Shown here: positions 28,545 through 38,676 of the stretch, piece after piece
How the letters are laid out: each line of letters opens with the position of its first letter
How positions within the stretch are numbered: the first letter of the stretch is position 1
Assembly: GCF_023630255.1 (NCBI RefSeq)
Contig: NZ_JALPRS010000001.1
Span: forward strand, 1,054,001-1,118,000
DNA from: Pontibacter deserti
GTDB taxonomy: Bacteria; Bacteroidota; Bacteroidia; Cytophagales; Hymenobacteraceae
Direction: 5' to 3'
DNA length: 64,000 nt
Translations under genes and position numbers: made by a program
Notes under the pieces: model-generated
The model's database searches: none
Told to the model about the DNA's origin: nothing
Seen by the model: the letters and a program-made list of their open reading frames with translations, nothing else

Positions 28545-29954
28545 ATGCGTAACTATAAAATAACAACCAACTATAAACGATTGCTCGCAGATACACTTAC
28601 CCCGGTTAGTGTATACCTGAAACTGCGCGACCGTTACCCAAACAGCATTCTGCTCGAAAGCTCTGACTACCACGGTGCAGAGAACAGCTTCTCGTACATC
28701 TGCTGCAGCCCGATGGCAAGTATAAAAGCCGAAAATGAGGTACTGACGGAGCTTTTACCGGATGGAAGTATAAAGCAGACGCCTATCACAAAGGATGTAA
28801 ATGTGCCGGCGCAACTGGCTGCTTTTGCGCGAAGCTTTGAGGTGGAGCAGAATGGGTTTAACTTCATCAACAACGGCCTGTTCGGGTATATGAACTACGA
28901 TGCGTTGCGCTACTACGAAGACATCGAGCTAAACCTCCGCCCGGACCGCCAGCAACTGCCGGATTTATACTACGCGGTGTATCGCTACATCATTGCCATC
29001 AACCACTTCACCAACGAAGCCTATATTTTCTCGCACAACTATGATAAGAGCGACGATGATGGTATTGCGCAATTAGAGGCCCTGCTAAACAGCCGAAACA
29101 TCCCGATCTATACTTTCAAAACTACTGCAGAAGAAGCTTACAACATCAGCAGCGAAGGGTTTTTGAAAAATATTCAGAAGGCCAAAGAGCATTGCTTCCG
29201 GGGCGATGTGTTTCAGTTGGTGCTTTCCAGAAGGTTTGAGCAGGCCTTCCAGGGAGATGAGTTTAATGTGTATCGGGCGCTTCGTTCGGTTAATCCTTCG
29301 CCATACCTGTTCTACTTCGACTACGGCAGCTTCAAGATCTTCGGTTCTTCTCCGGAGGCGCAACTAGTGATCAAAGAAGGTAAGGCCAGCATTTTCCCGA
29401 TTGCAGGTACTTTCAGAAGAACCGGTGACGACGCTGCCGATGCTGCACTGGCTGAAAAGCTGTTAGCCGACCCTAAAGAGAATGCAGAACACGTAATGCT
29501 GGTTGACCTTGCCCGCAACGACCTGAGCCGCAACGGCCACAGCGTAGAAGTAGAGACTTTCCGCGAGATCCAGTATTACTCGCACGTCATTCACCTGGTA
29601 TCTAAGGTATCCGGTCAATTGCACGACCAGGAAGATTCGCTGCAGATGGTGGCCAGTACTTTTCCGGCGGGTACGCTTTCCGGAGCACCTAAGCACAAGG
29701 CCATGCAATTGATCGACAAGTACGAAACAACTAACCGTGCTTTTTACGGTGGCTGTATTGGCTTCCTGGATTTTAACGGCAACTTCAACAGTGCCATCAT
29801 GATCCGCTCGTTTCTGAGCAAAGATTACAAGCTGTTTTACCAGGCTGGAGCCGGTATTGTGGCGGCTTCTAACCCGGAGAGTGAACTGCAGGAGGTAGAT
29901 AATAAGTTAATGGCATTAAGACGTGCGCTTCAACTGGCACAGGAGATAAATTAA
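28545..29954 (+). CDS. trpE: Anthranilate synthase component I
   Basis: 469 residues. It makes anthranilate from chorismate with ammonia from TrpG. Chorismate-binding motifs: FGSSPEAQLVI, FPIAGTFRRTG, HVMLVDLARNDLSR, FPAGTLSGAPKHKAM and GGCIGFLDFNGN. An N-terminal LESSDYH motif resembles the LLES Trp-feedback site. The ATG at 28545 is chosen; an upstream in-frame TTG (28521) lies inside the terminator T-run. trpG follows after 1 bp. Confidence 0.96.
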   Translation: MRNYKITTNYKRLLADTLTPVSVYLKLRDRYPNSILLESSDYHGAENSFSYICCSPMASIKAENEVLTELLPDGSIKQTPITKDVNVPAQLAAFARSFEVEQNGFNFINNGLFGYMNYDALRYYEDIELNLRPDRQQLPDLYYAVYRYIIAINHFTNEAYIFSHNYDKSDDDGIAQLEALLNSRNIPIYTFKTTAEEAYNISSEGFLKNIQKAKEHCFRGDVFQLVLSRRFEQAFQGDEFNVYRALRSVNPSPYLFYFDYGSFKIFGSSPEAQLVIKEGKASIFPIAGTFRRTGDDAADAALAEKLLADPKENAEHVMLVDLARNDLSRNGHSVEVETFREIQYYSHVIHLVSKVSGQLHDQEDSLQMVASTFPAGTLSGAPKHKAMQLIDKYETTNRAFYGGCIGFLDFNGNFNSAIMIRSFLSKDYKLFYQAGAGIVAASNPESELQEVDNKLMALRRALQLAQEIN

Positions 29955-29955
29955 T

Positions 29956-30519
29956 ATGAACGTTCTGGTAATCGATAATTACGACTCATTTACTTACAAC
30001 CTGGTACACCTGCTGCAGGAATTAGGCGCTAATGTAACGGTGCGTCGCAACGACAAAACGACTTTGGAAGAAGTAGCAGGTTTTGACAAGATCATGCTTT
30101 CTCCCGGTCCGGGAATACCCGACGAAGCTGGTATGTTGAAAGAGATTATCCGCAAGTTCGGACCAACGAAAAGCCTGTTCGGTGTGTGTTTAGGACATCA
30201 GGCAATAGGTGAAGTATACGGTGGCAAGTTGTTTAACAGCAACGAAGTATGGCACGGCGTAGCTACGCCAATTCGTGTGGTATGCGAGGAGGAACCACTA
30301 TTCACGAACCTGCCAAATCAGTTTAACACCGGCCGATACCACTCCTGGCTGGTAGAGCAGGAATTACCCAAGTGCCTGGTGCCAACAGCAGTAGATGAAA
30401 CTGGGAACATCATGGCGCTGCGCCACAAGGAATATAATGTGCGAGGCGTTCAGTTCCATCCGGAATCAGTGCTGACCGAGCATGGTAAGGAGATCATCAA
30501 GAACTGGTTAATGGCTTAA
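29956..30519 (+). CDS. trpG: Anthranilate synthase component II (glutamine amidotransferase)
   Basis: A 187-residue class I glutamine amidotransferase that supplies ammonia to TrpE. The catalytic Cys is in GVCLGHQAIGE and the His/Glu pair in VQFHPESVLTEHG. It is a free subunit, not fused to trpD. It could also serve folate (PabA) synthesis, since no dedicated pabA is seen here. Confidence 0.96.
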   Translation: MNVLVIDNYDSFTYNLVHLLQELGANVTVRRNDKTTLEEVAGFDKIMLSPGPGIPDEAGMLKEIIRKFGPTKSLFGVCLGHQAIGEVYGGKLFNSNEVWHGVATPIRVVCEEEPLFTNLPNQFNTGRYHSWLVEQELPKCLVPTAVDETGNIMALRHKEYNVRGVQFHPESVLTEHGKEIIKNWLMA

Positions 30520-30520
30520 C

Positions 30521-30589
30521 TGTCATCTTGACGATAGGAGAGATCTGAATTGGAAAGTATAAGATTTATCGCTCTGGCTCGAAATGACA
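30521..30589. repeat. Interspersed TGTCAT...ATGACA inverted repeat, copy 1
   Basis: Ends TGTCAT (30521-30526) and ATGACA (30584-30589) are inverted. The interior (cGATaGGAGAGAtCTGA) matches copy 2 at 33106-33163 with substitutions. It occupies nearly all of the trpG-trpD spacer. Confidence 0.75.
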
Positions 30590-30602
30590 AAATGTAAGCA
30601 AC

Positions 30603-31613
30603 ATGAAAGAAATACTCAATCACCTATTTGAACATAAAACGCTGAGCAAAGAGCAGGCGCGGGAAGTGCTGGTAAATATTGCAGGCGGCAAATATAACCA
30701 GAACCAGATCTCTAGCTTTTTAACGGTGTACATGATGCGCAGCATTACCGTGGAGGAGCTGGAAGGGTTCCGGAATGCACTGCTGGACCTTTGCCACCGC
30801 GTAGACTTGTCGGCTTATAACCCTATTGATCTGTGCGGTACGGGTGGTGACGGCAAGGATACGTTTAATATTTCCACGTTGTCATCTTTTGTGGTGGCTG
30901 CCAATGGTATACCTGTAGCCAAGCACGGTAATTATGGTGTGTCTTCGTCCTGCGGTTCCTCCAATGTGCTCGAAGCACTGGGTATAAAGTTTACTACAGA
31001 CATCGATAAGCTGGAGCGAAGTATAGACAAGTATAACATCTGTTTCCTGCACGCGCCGCTGTTTCACCCGGCCATGAAGAGTGTGGGGCCGATCCGGAAA
31101 GATCTGGCAGTGAAAACTTTCTTCAACATGCTCGGTCCAATGGTGAATCCGGCTTTCCCGAAACTGCAGATGGTGGGAGTTTACAGTTTGGAGCTTGCCC
31201 GCATGTATAGTTACCTGTACCAGCAGCAGCCCGATGTAAAGTACAGCATTATCCATACTTTGGATGGCTACGACGAGATCTCTCTGACCAGTCCGTTTAA
31301 AGTCATCTCTGATAACCAGGAGTCCTTGCTGGACGCAGAGGCACTTGGTTTGCCGCGCCTGCAGCACGAGCAGATCAAAGGGGGAGAAGGCATTGCCGAA
31401 TCGGCGGAGATCTTTTTAAAGGTACTGAAAGGTGAAGGAACATCTGCACAGTCTGCCGTAGTTTCCGCCAACGCCGGAATGGCTATACAATGCGCCCGAC
31501 CTGAACTCAATCCTGTGGAAGCTGTTTTGCTAGCTAAAGAAACGCTGGAATCAGGAAAAACTTACGTGTTATTTAACAGCTTTATAAACGATAAGAATTT
31601 TGTGGAAGCTTGA
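30603..31613 (+). CDS. trpD: Anthranilate phosphoribosyltransferase
   Basis: 336 residues. It transfers the phosphoribosyl group from PRPP to anthranilate. Motifs: DLCGTGGDGKDTFNIST (PRPP loop), KHGNYGVSSSCGSSNVLEALG, HAPLFHPAMKSVGPIR and NMLGPMVNP. Length is standard. The spacer from trpG holds a repeat element. Confidence 0.97.
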   Translation: MKEILNHLFEHKTLSKEQAREVLVNIAGGKYNQNQISSFLTVYMMRSITVEELEGFRNALLDLCHRVDLSAYNPIDLCGTGGDGKDTFNISTLSSFVVAANGIPVAKHGNYGVSSSCGSSNVLEALGIKFTTDIDKLERSIDKYNICFLHAPLFHPAMKSVGPIRKDLAVKTFFNMLGPMVNPAFPKLQMVGVYSLELARMYSYLYQQQPDVKYSIIHTLDGYDEISLTSPFKVISDNQESLLDAEALGLPRLQHEQIKGGEGIAESAEIFLKVLKGEGTSAQSAVVSANAGMAIQCARPELNPVEAVLLAKETLESGKTYVLFNSFINDKNFVEA

Positions 31614-31657
31614 TCATCTTCATATCTCCACATCTCCTAATTTACAAATCAAAAGAC

Positions 31658-32473
31658 ATGAACATACTCGACGAAATCATTGCCCATAAATACAAAGAAG
31701 TAGCTGAACGCAAAGACTTATACCCGGTAAAGCTGCTGGAGAAAAGCCTGTACTTCGAGACACCTTGCCTGTCGCTGGAGCGCTACCTGTTGCGCCCGGA
31801 CAAAAGCGGGATCATTGCCGAGATCAAACGCAAGTCCCCATCCAAAGGCGATATCCATCCTTACGTATCGGTGGAGCGCACTTCTATTGGGTACATGCAG
31901 GCAGGCGCTTCGGCTTTGTCTATCCTTACCGATACCAACTACTTTGGAGGCAAGAACGAAGACCTGGTAACAGCCCGCAAGTATAATTTCTGTCCAATCC
32001 TGCGCAAAGATTTTATGGTTGATGAATACCAGATCGTTGAGGCAAAATCAATTGGTGCCGACGCCATATTGCTGATCGCAGCCGCTCTGGAACCTGCTCG
32101 TCTGAAAGAACTGGCTGCTTTTGCCCGCTCATTTGGTTTAGAGGTATTGTTGGAAGTACACAATAAGGAAGAACTGGACGAGACTCTGAACGAGTTTGTA
32201 ACGGTAGTTGGCGTGAATAACCGAAATCTGAAAACATTTAAGACAGATGTGGGCTTATCGTTTGAACTGGCGCAGTACATTCCTGCTGGTATCACTAAAG
32301 TTTCGGAGAGTGGCTTGAGTCAGGCGAAAACAGTGGTTGAGTTGCAGCAGGCTGGCTACAACGGCTTCCTGATTGGAGAGACGTTTATGACCGACAGCCG
32401 TCCTGAGCGTGCTGCCGCTGCTTTTGTAAAAGAACTGCGCCAGTTACAGGAGCTTAAAGCACAGGTAGTATGA
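31658..32473 (+). CDS. trpC: Indole-3-glycerol phosphate synthase
   Basis: A 271-residue TIM barrel. It closes the indole ring of carboxyphenylamino-deoxyribulose phosphate. Motifs: AEIKRKSPSKGDI with the catalytic Lys, ALSILTDTNYFGG, ILRKDFMVDEYQI, VGVNNRNLKTF and VSESGL. The ATG at 31658 (MNILDEIIAHK) is preferred over an in-frame ATG at 31610 lying in low-complexity spacer. It overlaps trpF by 4 bp (ATGA). Confidence 0.96.
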   Translation: MNILDEIIAHKYKEVAERKDLYPVKLLEKSLYFETPCLSLERYLLRPDKSGIIAEIKRKSPSKGDIHPYVSVERTSIGYMQAGASALSILTDTNYFGGKNEDLVTARKYNFCPILRKDFMVDEYQIVEAKSIGADAILLIAAALEPARLKELAAFARSFGLEVLLEVHNKEELDETLNEFVTVVGVNNRNLKTFKTDVGLSFELAQYIPAGITKVSESGLSQAKTVVELQQAGYNGFLIGETFMTDSRPERAAAAFVKELRQLQELKAQVV

Positions 32474-33102
32474 AAGTAAAAGTATGCGGCATGCGCGAGC
32501 CGGAGAACCTGAAGCAGATCTCAGCGCTTTTGCCGGATTACATAGGCTACATCTTTTACGAAGGATCCAAACGCTATTGTGAAGGAACTATAACTCCAGG
32601 GCTATTAGCCGAACTGCCGTCAAGTATAAAAAAGGTAGGTGTCTTCGTGAATGAATCCACTGAAGTTATACTGGACACAGCCCGAAAGTATAATCTGGAG
32701 GTAATACAGCTGCATGGGAGAGAAACTCCAAGACAATGCAAAGAATTGCAAGAAGCTGGCTTAGAAATTATAAAGGCCTTCTCGGTAGATGATAGCTTTG
32801 TTTTTGAAAATGTACTGCTCTACGAAAGGAACTGCGACTTTTTCCTGTTCGATACCCGTGGAAATAATTACGGCGGTAACGGAACAGTCTTCGATTGGGA
32901 AATACTAAAAGGTTACTTATCTGATAAGCCATACTTCCTGAGCGGCGGACTGAACCTGGAAAACCTGAAAAGCCGTGAATTTGAAAGAATCTGGCCGAAG
33001 CCTTTTGCGCTGGATGTAAACAGCGGTTTTGAGCTGGAGCCCGGAGTGAAGGATGTAGAGAAAGTGAAGGAGCTGATTAAACTTATTAAAGAGAAGAGTT
33101 AA
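32470..33102 (+). CDS. trpF: Phosphoribosylanthranilate isomerase
   Basis: 210 residues. The Amadori isomerase between TrpD and TrpC. The catalytic Cys6 is present in KVKVCGMR, and the C-terminal barrel has FLSGGLNLENL and ALDVNSGFE with the second catalytic Asp region (FLFDTRGNNYGG). It is translationally coupled to trpC and is the genuine TrpF of this window, in contrast to the Cys-less paralogue at 9710. Confidence 0.95.
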   Translation: MKVKVCGMREPENLKQISALLPDYIGYIFYEGSKRYCEGTITPGLLAELPSSIKKVGVFVNESTEVILDTARKYNLEVIQLHGRETPRQCKELQEAGLEIIKAFSVDDSFVFENVLLYERNCDFFLFDTRGNNYGGNGTVFDWEILKGYLSDKPYFLSGGLNLENLKSREFERIWPKPFALDVNSGFELEPGVKDVEKVKELIKLIKEKS

Positions 33103-33105
33103 AAC

Positions 33106-33163
33106 TGTCATCTCAACGATAAGAGAGAACTGAGTCAGATTTCTCATTCCATTCGAAATGACA
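33106..33163. repeat. Interspersed TGTCAT...ATGACA inverted repeat, copy 2
   Basis: Ends TGTCAT (33106-33111) and ATGACA (33158-33163). The interior ACGATAAGAGAGAACTGA parallels copy 1. It lies in the trpF-trpB spacer, which also contains a GTCTTGTGTCT half-repeat near 33195 and AACGTCTaa direct repeats before the trpB ATG. Confidence 0.7.
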
Positions 33164-33229
33164 AAAAGTATAAATGACAATAGCTACAAATTAGTCTTGT
33201 GTCTAACGTCTAAAATCTAACGTCTGATT

Positions 33230-34409
<1,180 letters not shown>

Positions 34410-34420
<11 letters not shown>

Positions 34421-35192
34421 AATAAAGACACTCTTTGAACAGAAGCCGCAGGGATTGCTGTCGCTATACTTTACAGCCGGTTATCCGAACTTAGAAGATA
34501 CTGTTCCGATCATCCTGGAGCTGGAAAAGAATGGCGTTGACCTGATCGAGGTAGGTATGCCTTTCTCTGATCCATTGGCCGATGGACCTACCATACAACA
34601 AAGCAGCGAAGTTGCCCTGCGTAATGGCATGACCATCCCAAAGCTGTTTGAGCAGTTGAAAGACATTCGCAAGCACACTCAGATTCCGCTGGTGCTGATG
34701 GGCTACCTGAACCCGGTTATGCAGTATGGCGTGGAGCGCTTCTGCCAGAAAGCCAGAGAAATCGGTATAGATGGAATCATCCTGCCGGACCTGCCGCTTT
34801 CAGATTATGTGCGGGAGTATAAGGAGTTGTTTGAGCAGAATAACCTGAGCAAAATTTTCCTGATCACGCCACAAACTCCGGAGCAGCGCATTCGTGAGAT
34901 CGACAGCCACACCAATGGCTTTGTGTACATGGTTTCCTCTGCGTCGGTAACGGGCAGCACGAACGGCAATGCTGTGGTTAACACAGGTTATTTCGAGCGG
35001 GTAGGACAGATGGGGCTTCGGAACCCGGGCATGATCGGCTTCGGCATTCATAACCGCGATACGTTTTCGCAAGCCTGCAACCACGCACGCGGCGCTATCA
35101 TTGGCAGTGCCTTTATCAAAGCATTGGCACAGGAAGGTAGCCTAGAACAAAACATCCAGACATTTATCCAGAGCATTAAACAAGAAGTATGA
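34410..35192 (+). CDS. trpA: Tryptophan synthase alpha chain
   Basis: 260 residues. It cleaves indole-glycerol phosphate and channels indole to TrpB. Catalytic Glu and Asp are visible in [19 protein letters not shown] and [14 protein letters not shown]. The ATG at 34410 is preferred over an in-frame TTG nine bases upstream. It overlaps the DAHP synthase gene by 4 bp (ATGA). Confidence 0.96.
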
Positions 35193-36199
35193 TCATACAA
35201 TTGCAGCAAGGTATACCTGCTGAACTGAAAGAAAATATCCTGCAGCAGATAAAAGCTGTCGGCTTTAAAGGCAATGAAGTCCTGACGCAGGAAGGCCATT
35301 ACATTGTAGGTATAGGCAAGAAAGATTTCGATATCCGCACGATTGGTCAGCTGCCCGGCGTGGCAGACATTCACCGCGTGTCGGATGAGTATAAACTGAT
35401 TTCTCGCAAGTGGAAAGTTGAACCAACCCGCATTGACTTAGGTAATGGCGTGGTGATTGGCGAAGGTCAGTTCAGTATTATGGCCGGACCATGCTCCATC
35501 GAAAGCGAAAAGCAGATTGAGCTGGTGGTGCAGCACCTGGTAGAAAACAACGTGAAGATCATGCGTGGGGGCGTGTTCAAGCCGCGTAGTTCGCCCTATG
35601 CTTTCCGAGGGCTTGGGCTGGAAGGCTTGCAGATGTTCCACCGCATTTGCCGTGAGAATGGGATCAAGATCATTACCGAAGTAATGCAGGTATCGCAGAT
35701 CGAAGACATGATCGATTATGTGGATGTGTTCCAGGTAGGAGCCCGCAACAGCCAGAACTTTAACCTGCTGGATTCTCTTGGTGCGGCGCAGAAGCCTGTG
35801 CTATTGAAACGAGGAATTTCCGGTACGCTGGAGGAACTGCTGCAGGCTGCAGAGTATATTTTTTCAAACGGAAACGAAAAGATTATGCTGTGCGAGCGTG
35901 GTATTCGCTCTTATGAAAATTCCTACCGCAATGTGCTGGATCTGAATGCAGTGCCAGTGCTGAAAGCTAAAACACATTTACCGGTAATAGTTGATCCTTC
36001 GCATGGTATCGGCTTGCGCGATTATGTAGAAGAAATGTCGTTGGCAGCTGTAATGGCAGGGGCTGATGGCGTGATCTACGAAACACACCAGAAGCCGGAG
36101 GAAGCTTTTTCAGATGGTCAGCAGACGTTAAATTTTAAAGAATCGGAAAGGCTGATCCGACGTATGCGCCAGGCTTATGCTTTAAGGGAGAGTTTCTAA
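35189..36199 (+). CDS. aroF: 3-deoxy-7-phosphoheptulonate (DAHP) synthase, type I-beta with N-terminal ferredoxin-like domain
   Basis: 336 residues. First step of the shikimate pathway, from PEP and erythrose-4-phosphate. Residues 1-70 form the ferredoxin-like regulatory domain known from the Thermotoga-type enzyme. The barrel has IMAGPCSIES, KIMRGGVFKPRSSPYAF, FQVGARNSQNF, LLKRGISGTLEE and VDPSHGIGLR. No chorismate mutase domain is fused. Placing DAHP synthase last in the trp operon ties precursor supply to Trp attenuation. The symbol is approximate, since this family is also called aroG or aroA. Confidence 0.93.
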   Translation: MIIQLQQGIPAELKENILQQIKAVGFKGNEVLTQEGHYIVGIGKKDFDIRTIGQLPGVADIHRVSDEYKLISRKWKVEPTRIDLGNGVVIGEGQFSIMAGPCSIESEKQIELVVQHLVENNVKIMRGGVFKPRSSPYAFRGLGLEGLQMFHRICRENGIKIITEVMQVSQIEDMIDYVDVFQVGARNSQNFNLLDSLGAAQKPVLLKRGISGTLEELLQAAEYIFSNGNEKIMLCERGIRSYENSYRNVLDLNAVPVLKAKTHLPVIVDPSHGIGLRDYVEEMSLAAVMAGADGVIYETHQKPEEAFSDGQQTLNFKESERLIRRMRQAYALRESF

Positions 36200-36204
36200 A
36201 GAGA

Positions 36205-36331
36205 GCTCTCCCCTTGAGGGGAGTTAGAGGGGTGTTAATTTAGCAGGTGACTTTTACAACTGGATTTACACCCCTATTGAGCAATGCTCGCAACTCTAAA
36301 GCTCTCGCTTTAAGTTTTCCTCAAGGGAACA
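36205..36331. repeat. Intergenic palindromic element
   Basis: The left part CTCCCCTTGAGGGGAGTT plus AGAGGGGTGT is mirrored by ACACCCCT near 36268 and, interrupted, by CAACTCT and CCTCAAGGGAAC. It is an imperfect element of about 125 bp between the trp operon and the S9 gene terminator. Similar CCCCTTGAGGGG elements are widespread in Bacteroidota spacers (general recollection). Confidence 0.6.
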
Positions 36332-36345
36332 GTCTCACACAAATA

Positions 36346-36377
36346 AAAAGCCCGGTACTTAACAGCACCGGGCTTTT
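36346..36377. terminator. Bidirectional terminator between aroF and the S9 peptidase gene
   Basis: AAAAGCCCGGT (36346-36356) and ACCGGGCTTTT (36367-36377) are perfect 11-bp inverted arms with A and T runs. They lie between convergent genes. Confidence 0.88.
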
Positions 36378-36382
36378 ATACT

Positions 36383-38431
36383 TTAGTTGTTGGCTGGTTT
36401 CAGCGTTTCGTCTAACCATTTAAAGAACTCACGCTGCCATACAATCGCGTTTTGCGGTTGCAGTACCCAGTGGTTCTCGTCTGGCAAGTATAACAGGCGG
36501 CTCTTAATGCCTTTCAGCTGTGACAGTTGGAATGCTTGTAAGCCCTGTTCAATACCTACACGGAAGTCCTGCCCACCCTGAACGATCAGGATTGGGGTGT
36601 TCCATTTGTTGGCGTGCTCGATCGGGTTAAACTCTTTGTAAGCCTGAGGGGCTTTGGTTTCCCAATACGGGCCTTTCAACTCGTTGTTAGCAAAGAAAAG
36701 CTCTTCTGTAGTGCCGTACCAGCTGCGCATGTCAAACAAGCCGTCGTGTGCGATAAAGGTTTTGAAGCGATTTTCGTGCAGACCAGCCAGCATGAACACC
36801 GAGTAACCGCCGTAGCTGGCACCCACAGCGCCCAGTCTGTCTTTGTCAACGTACTTTTCTTTGGCAACATCATCAATGGCAGTCAGGTAATCGCGGATGG
36901 CTTGTCCGCCCCAGTCGCCGCTGATCTGGCGGTTCCATTCATCGCCGTGACCCGGCATGCCGCGTCTGTTTGGTGCCACCACAATATATCCGTTTGCAGC
37001 CATCAATTGCATGTTCCAGCGGTAAGAGTAGTACTGTGTAAGCGCCGACTGCGGACCACCCTGGCAGTAAAGCAGTGTCGGGTACTTCTTGTTCGGGTCG
37101 AAATCCGGAGGGTAAACTACCCACGAGAACAGGTCTTTGCCATCGGTAGCTTTGGTAACGCGTGGCTCTACTTTGCTCAGTGAAAGCTTGCTGTAGATCG
37201 CGTCGTTCACATTGGTCAGTTGCGTCAGTTTACCAGATTTCAGGTCTACTCTGTAAAGTTCTGCAGCGTGGTTCATGTCAGCGCGCGACACGATCAGGCT
37301 GTTACCTGACTGGCCTGCAATATCATTAATATCAAACTGCCCTTTGGTAAGCTGCTTTATACTTTTAGCCGAGAACTTGCCAAGGTTTTTCGGTAGCGAT
37401 ACTTCAAAAATTTGGATCGTACCTTTAGTTGGCGCTACAAACCAGATCTTGCTGCCATCTTTGCTCCAGGTAAAGGAATTTATAGTTTCATCCCAGTCTT
37501 TGGTCAGGTTATACTTCTGTCCGGTTTTGGTGTCGGAAATGATCAGGTCGTTCTGGTCGGCTTCGTTACCGTCTTCGTCCATCGCCAGCCAGGCAAGCTT
37601 GGTAGCATCTTCCGAAAAGGCAGGAGCGTTGTCGTAGCCCATATTGCCTTCGGTAAAGTTAGTTGTTTTGCCAGTGGCTATGTCGTATCGGTAAATATCC
37701 GTGTTGGTGCTTACAGCGTATTCTTTGCCGAACTTCTTCTTGCTTACATAAAGTATAGCTTTGCTGTCCGGGCTCCAGATCATGTCTTCCAATCCACCAA
37801 ACGGCATTTGCGGCGTATCGAAAGGCTCATCTTTCATAATGTCGGTAGCCGTGCCGATCTTGCCATTGTTGTAAGGGGCAAAGAAAACGTGCTGAAACTT
37901 ACCATCTTCCCAGGTATCCCAGTGGCGGTAGTTCAGGTCGTCGTACACGTAAGCGTTTGATTTCTTCAGCTCAGGGTAAATATCGGTGCTGTGCACATTT
38001 TTCACTTCTACCTCGCGCGTAAACATAACATGCTTTCCATCTGGCGAGAAGCGCACGTTGCTCAGGCTGCCCTCAAGGTTTGTCAGTTGCTTTGGCTCGC
38101 CTTTACCTCCTGTTAGTTGCCACAGCTGGCCTTTGTGCAGGTAAATGATATCGCCTGTTACCTTGTCTACTTTAACTATACTTTCGCCACCTTTCGCTGA
38201 TGTGATCTGCGTGGCTTGTCCGCCAGAAACAGGAATACGGTAGAGGTTGCGCTCACTGCCGTTTTCTTCCATATTTACATAGCCAACGCTGTAAATAACT
38301 GATTTGCCATCGGGCGTTACCGTCTCAGCCGAAACGCGCCCCAGCTTCCAGAGCAGTTCCGGAGTCATGCGCTGTTGTGCCTGCGCTATACTTACAGCAA
38401 ACACGCCAGCCAGTATCAATGTCTTTTTCAT
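36383..38431 (-). CDS. Secreted S9 family (prolyl oligopeptidase/DPP-like) peptidase
   Basis: 682 residues: a signal peptide (cleavage near IAQAQ, 18), a WD40-like beta-propeller with repeated SPDGK motifs (about 25-420), and an alpha/beta hydrolase catalytic domain (about 430-680). The nucleophile Ser is in GASYGGYSV, the Asp in VQGGQDFRVG and the His in DENHWVLQ. It is predicted to be periplasmic and to cut short peptides. It lies between the trp and his operons on the opposite strand. Nutritional peptide use is inference. Confidence 0.94.
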   Translation of the reverse strand: MKKTLILAGVFAVSIAQAQQRMTPELLWKLGRVSAETVTPDGKSVIYSVGYVNMEENGSERNLYRIPVSGGQATQITSAKGGESIVKVDKVTGDIIYLHKGQLWQLTGGKGEPKQLTNLEGSLSNVRFSPDGKHVMFTREVEVKNVHSTDIYPELKKSNAYVYDDLNYRHWDTWEDGKFQHVFFAPYNNGKIGTATDIMKDEPFDTPQMPFGGLEDMIWSPDSKAILYVSKKKFGKEYAVSTNTDIYRYDIATGKTTNFTEGNMGYDNAPAFSEDATKLAWLAMDEDGNEADQNDLIISDTKTGQKYNLTKDWDETINSFTWSKDGSKIWFVAPTKGTIQIFEVSLPKNLGKFSAKSIKQLTKGQFDINDIAGQSGNSLIVSRADMNHAAELYRVDLKSGKLTQLTNVNDAIYSKLSLSKVEPRVTKATDGKDLFSWVVYPPDFDPNKKYPTLLYCQGGPQSALTQYYSYRWNMQLMAANGYIVVAPNRRGMPGHGDEWNRQISGDWGGQAIRDYLTAIDDVAKEKYVDKDRLGAVGASYGGYSVFMLAGLHENRFKTFIAHDGLFDMRSWYGTTEELFFANNELKGPYWETKAPQAYKEFNPIEHANKWNTPILIVQGGQDFRVGIEQGLQAFQLSQLKGIKSRLLYLPDENHWVLQPQNAIVWQREFFKWLDETLKPANN

Positions 38432-38435
38432 ACTT

Positions 38436-38443
38436 CAAATGTA
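38436..38443 (-). promoter_or_regulatory. Promoter -7 element for the S9 peptidase gene
   Basis: On the minus strand TACATTTG is followed by AAGT and then the ATG at 38431, a gap of only 4 bp, implying a leaderless mRNA. It is divergent from the second his promoter 80 bp away. Confidence 0.6.
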
Positions 38444-38521
38444 ACTTAATTGGCTGTATTCTGAAATTATACTTAAGCGAAGAGATTGCAAGATTTTGTA
38501 GTTCCTGAACTATACTTGTCT

Positions 38522-38529
38522 TATATTTG
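38522..38529 (+). promoter_or_regulatory. Promoter -7 element for the hisH leader
   Basis: TATATTTG fits TAnnTTTG. The first ATG of the leader is 5 bp downstream. Confidence 0.65.
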
Positions 38530-38534
38530 CAGCA

Positions 38535-38615
38535 ATGAAAGGCACAATGGCTCATATGCACCATCATCATGCACGAAGCAACAGTTTCGGAGCCAATAGC
38601 CTATGGATTTGCTAG
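38535..38615 (+). CDS. hisL: Histidine leader peptide upstream of hisHAF
   Basis: A 26-residue ORF containing HMHHHH (five His in six codons, 38553-38570). The ATG at 38535 is only 5 bp past the -7 element; an in-frame ATG at 38547, preceded by AAAGG, is an alternative start. The 3' half carries an antiterminator arm (38584-38592). It precedes a strong terminator and hisH, so it should sense charged tRNA-His. Confidence 0.9.
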   Translation: MKGTMAHMHHHHARSNSFGANSLWIC

Positions 38616-38676
38616 AAGTATAAATTCAATATATCCAAAAGCCTGACTCCGAAACGAGTCAGGCTTTTTTGTTTTT
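38584..38676 (+). terminator. his attenuator before hisH
   Basis: The terminator is AAAAGCCTGACTC (38637-38649) with GAGTCAGGCTTTT (38656-38668), followed by a T-rich tail. The antiterminator is GTTTCGGAG (38584-38592) with CTCCGAAAC (38647-38655), a perfect 9-bp pairing that includes the terminator loop and upper stem. The arm begins 13 nt after the last His codon, so a ribosome stalled there leaves it exposed. Confidence 0.88.

Noticed and set aside
36614-37183. Plus-strand open frame opposite the S9 peptidase gene
   Set aside because: Antisense shadow; the minus-strand gene has an intact catalytic triad and signal peptide.
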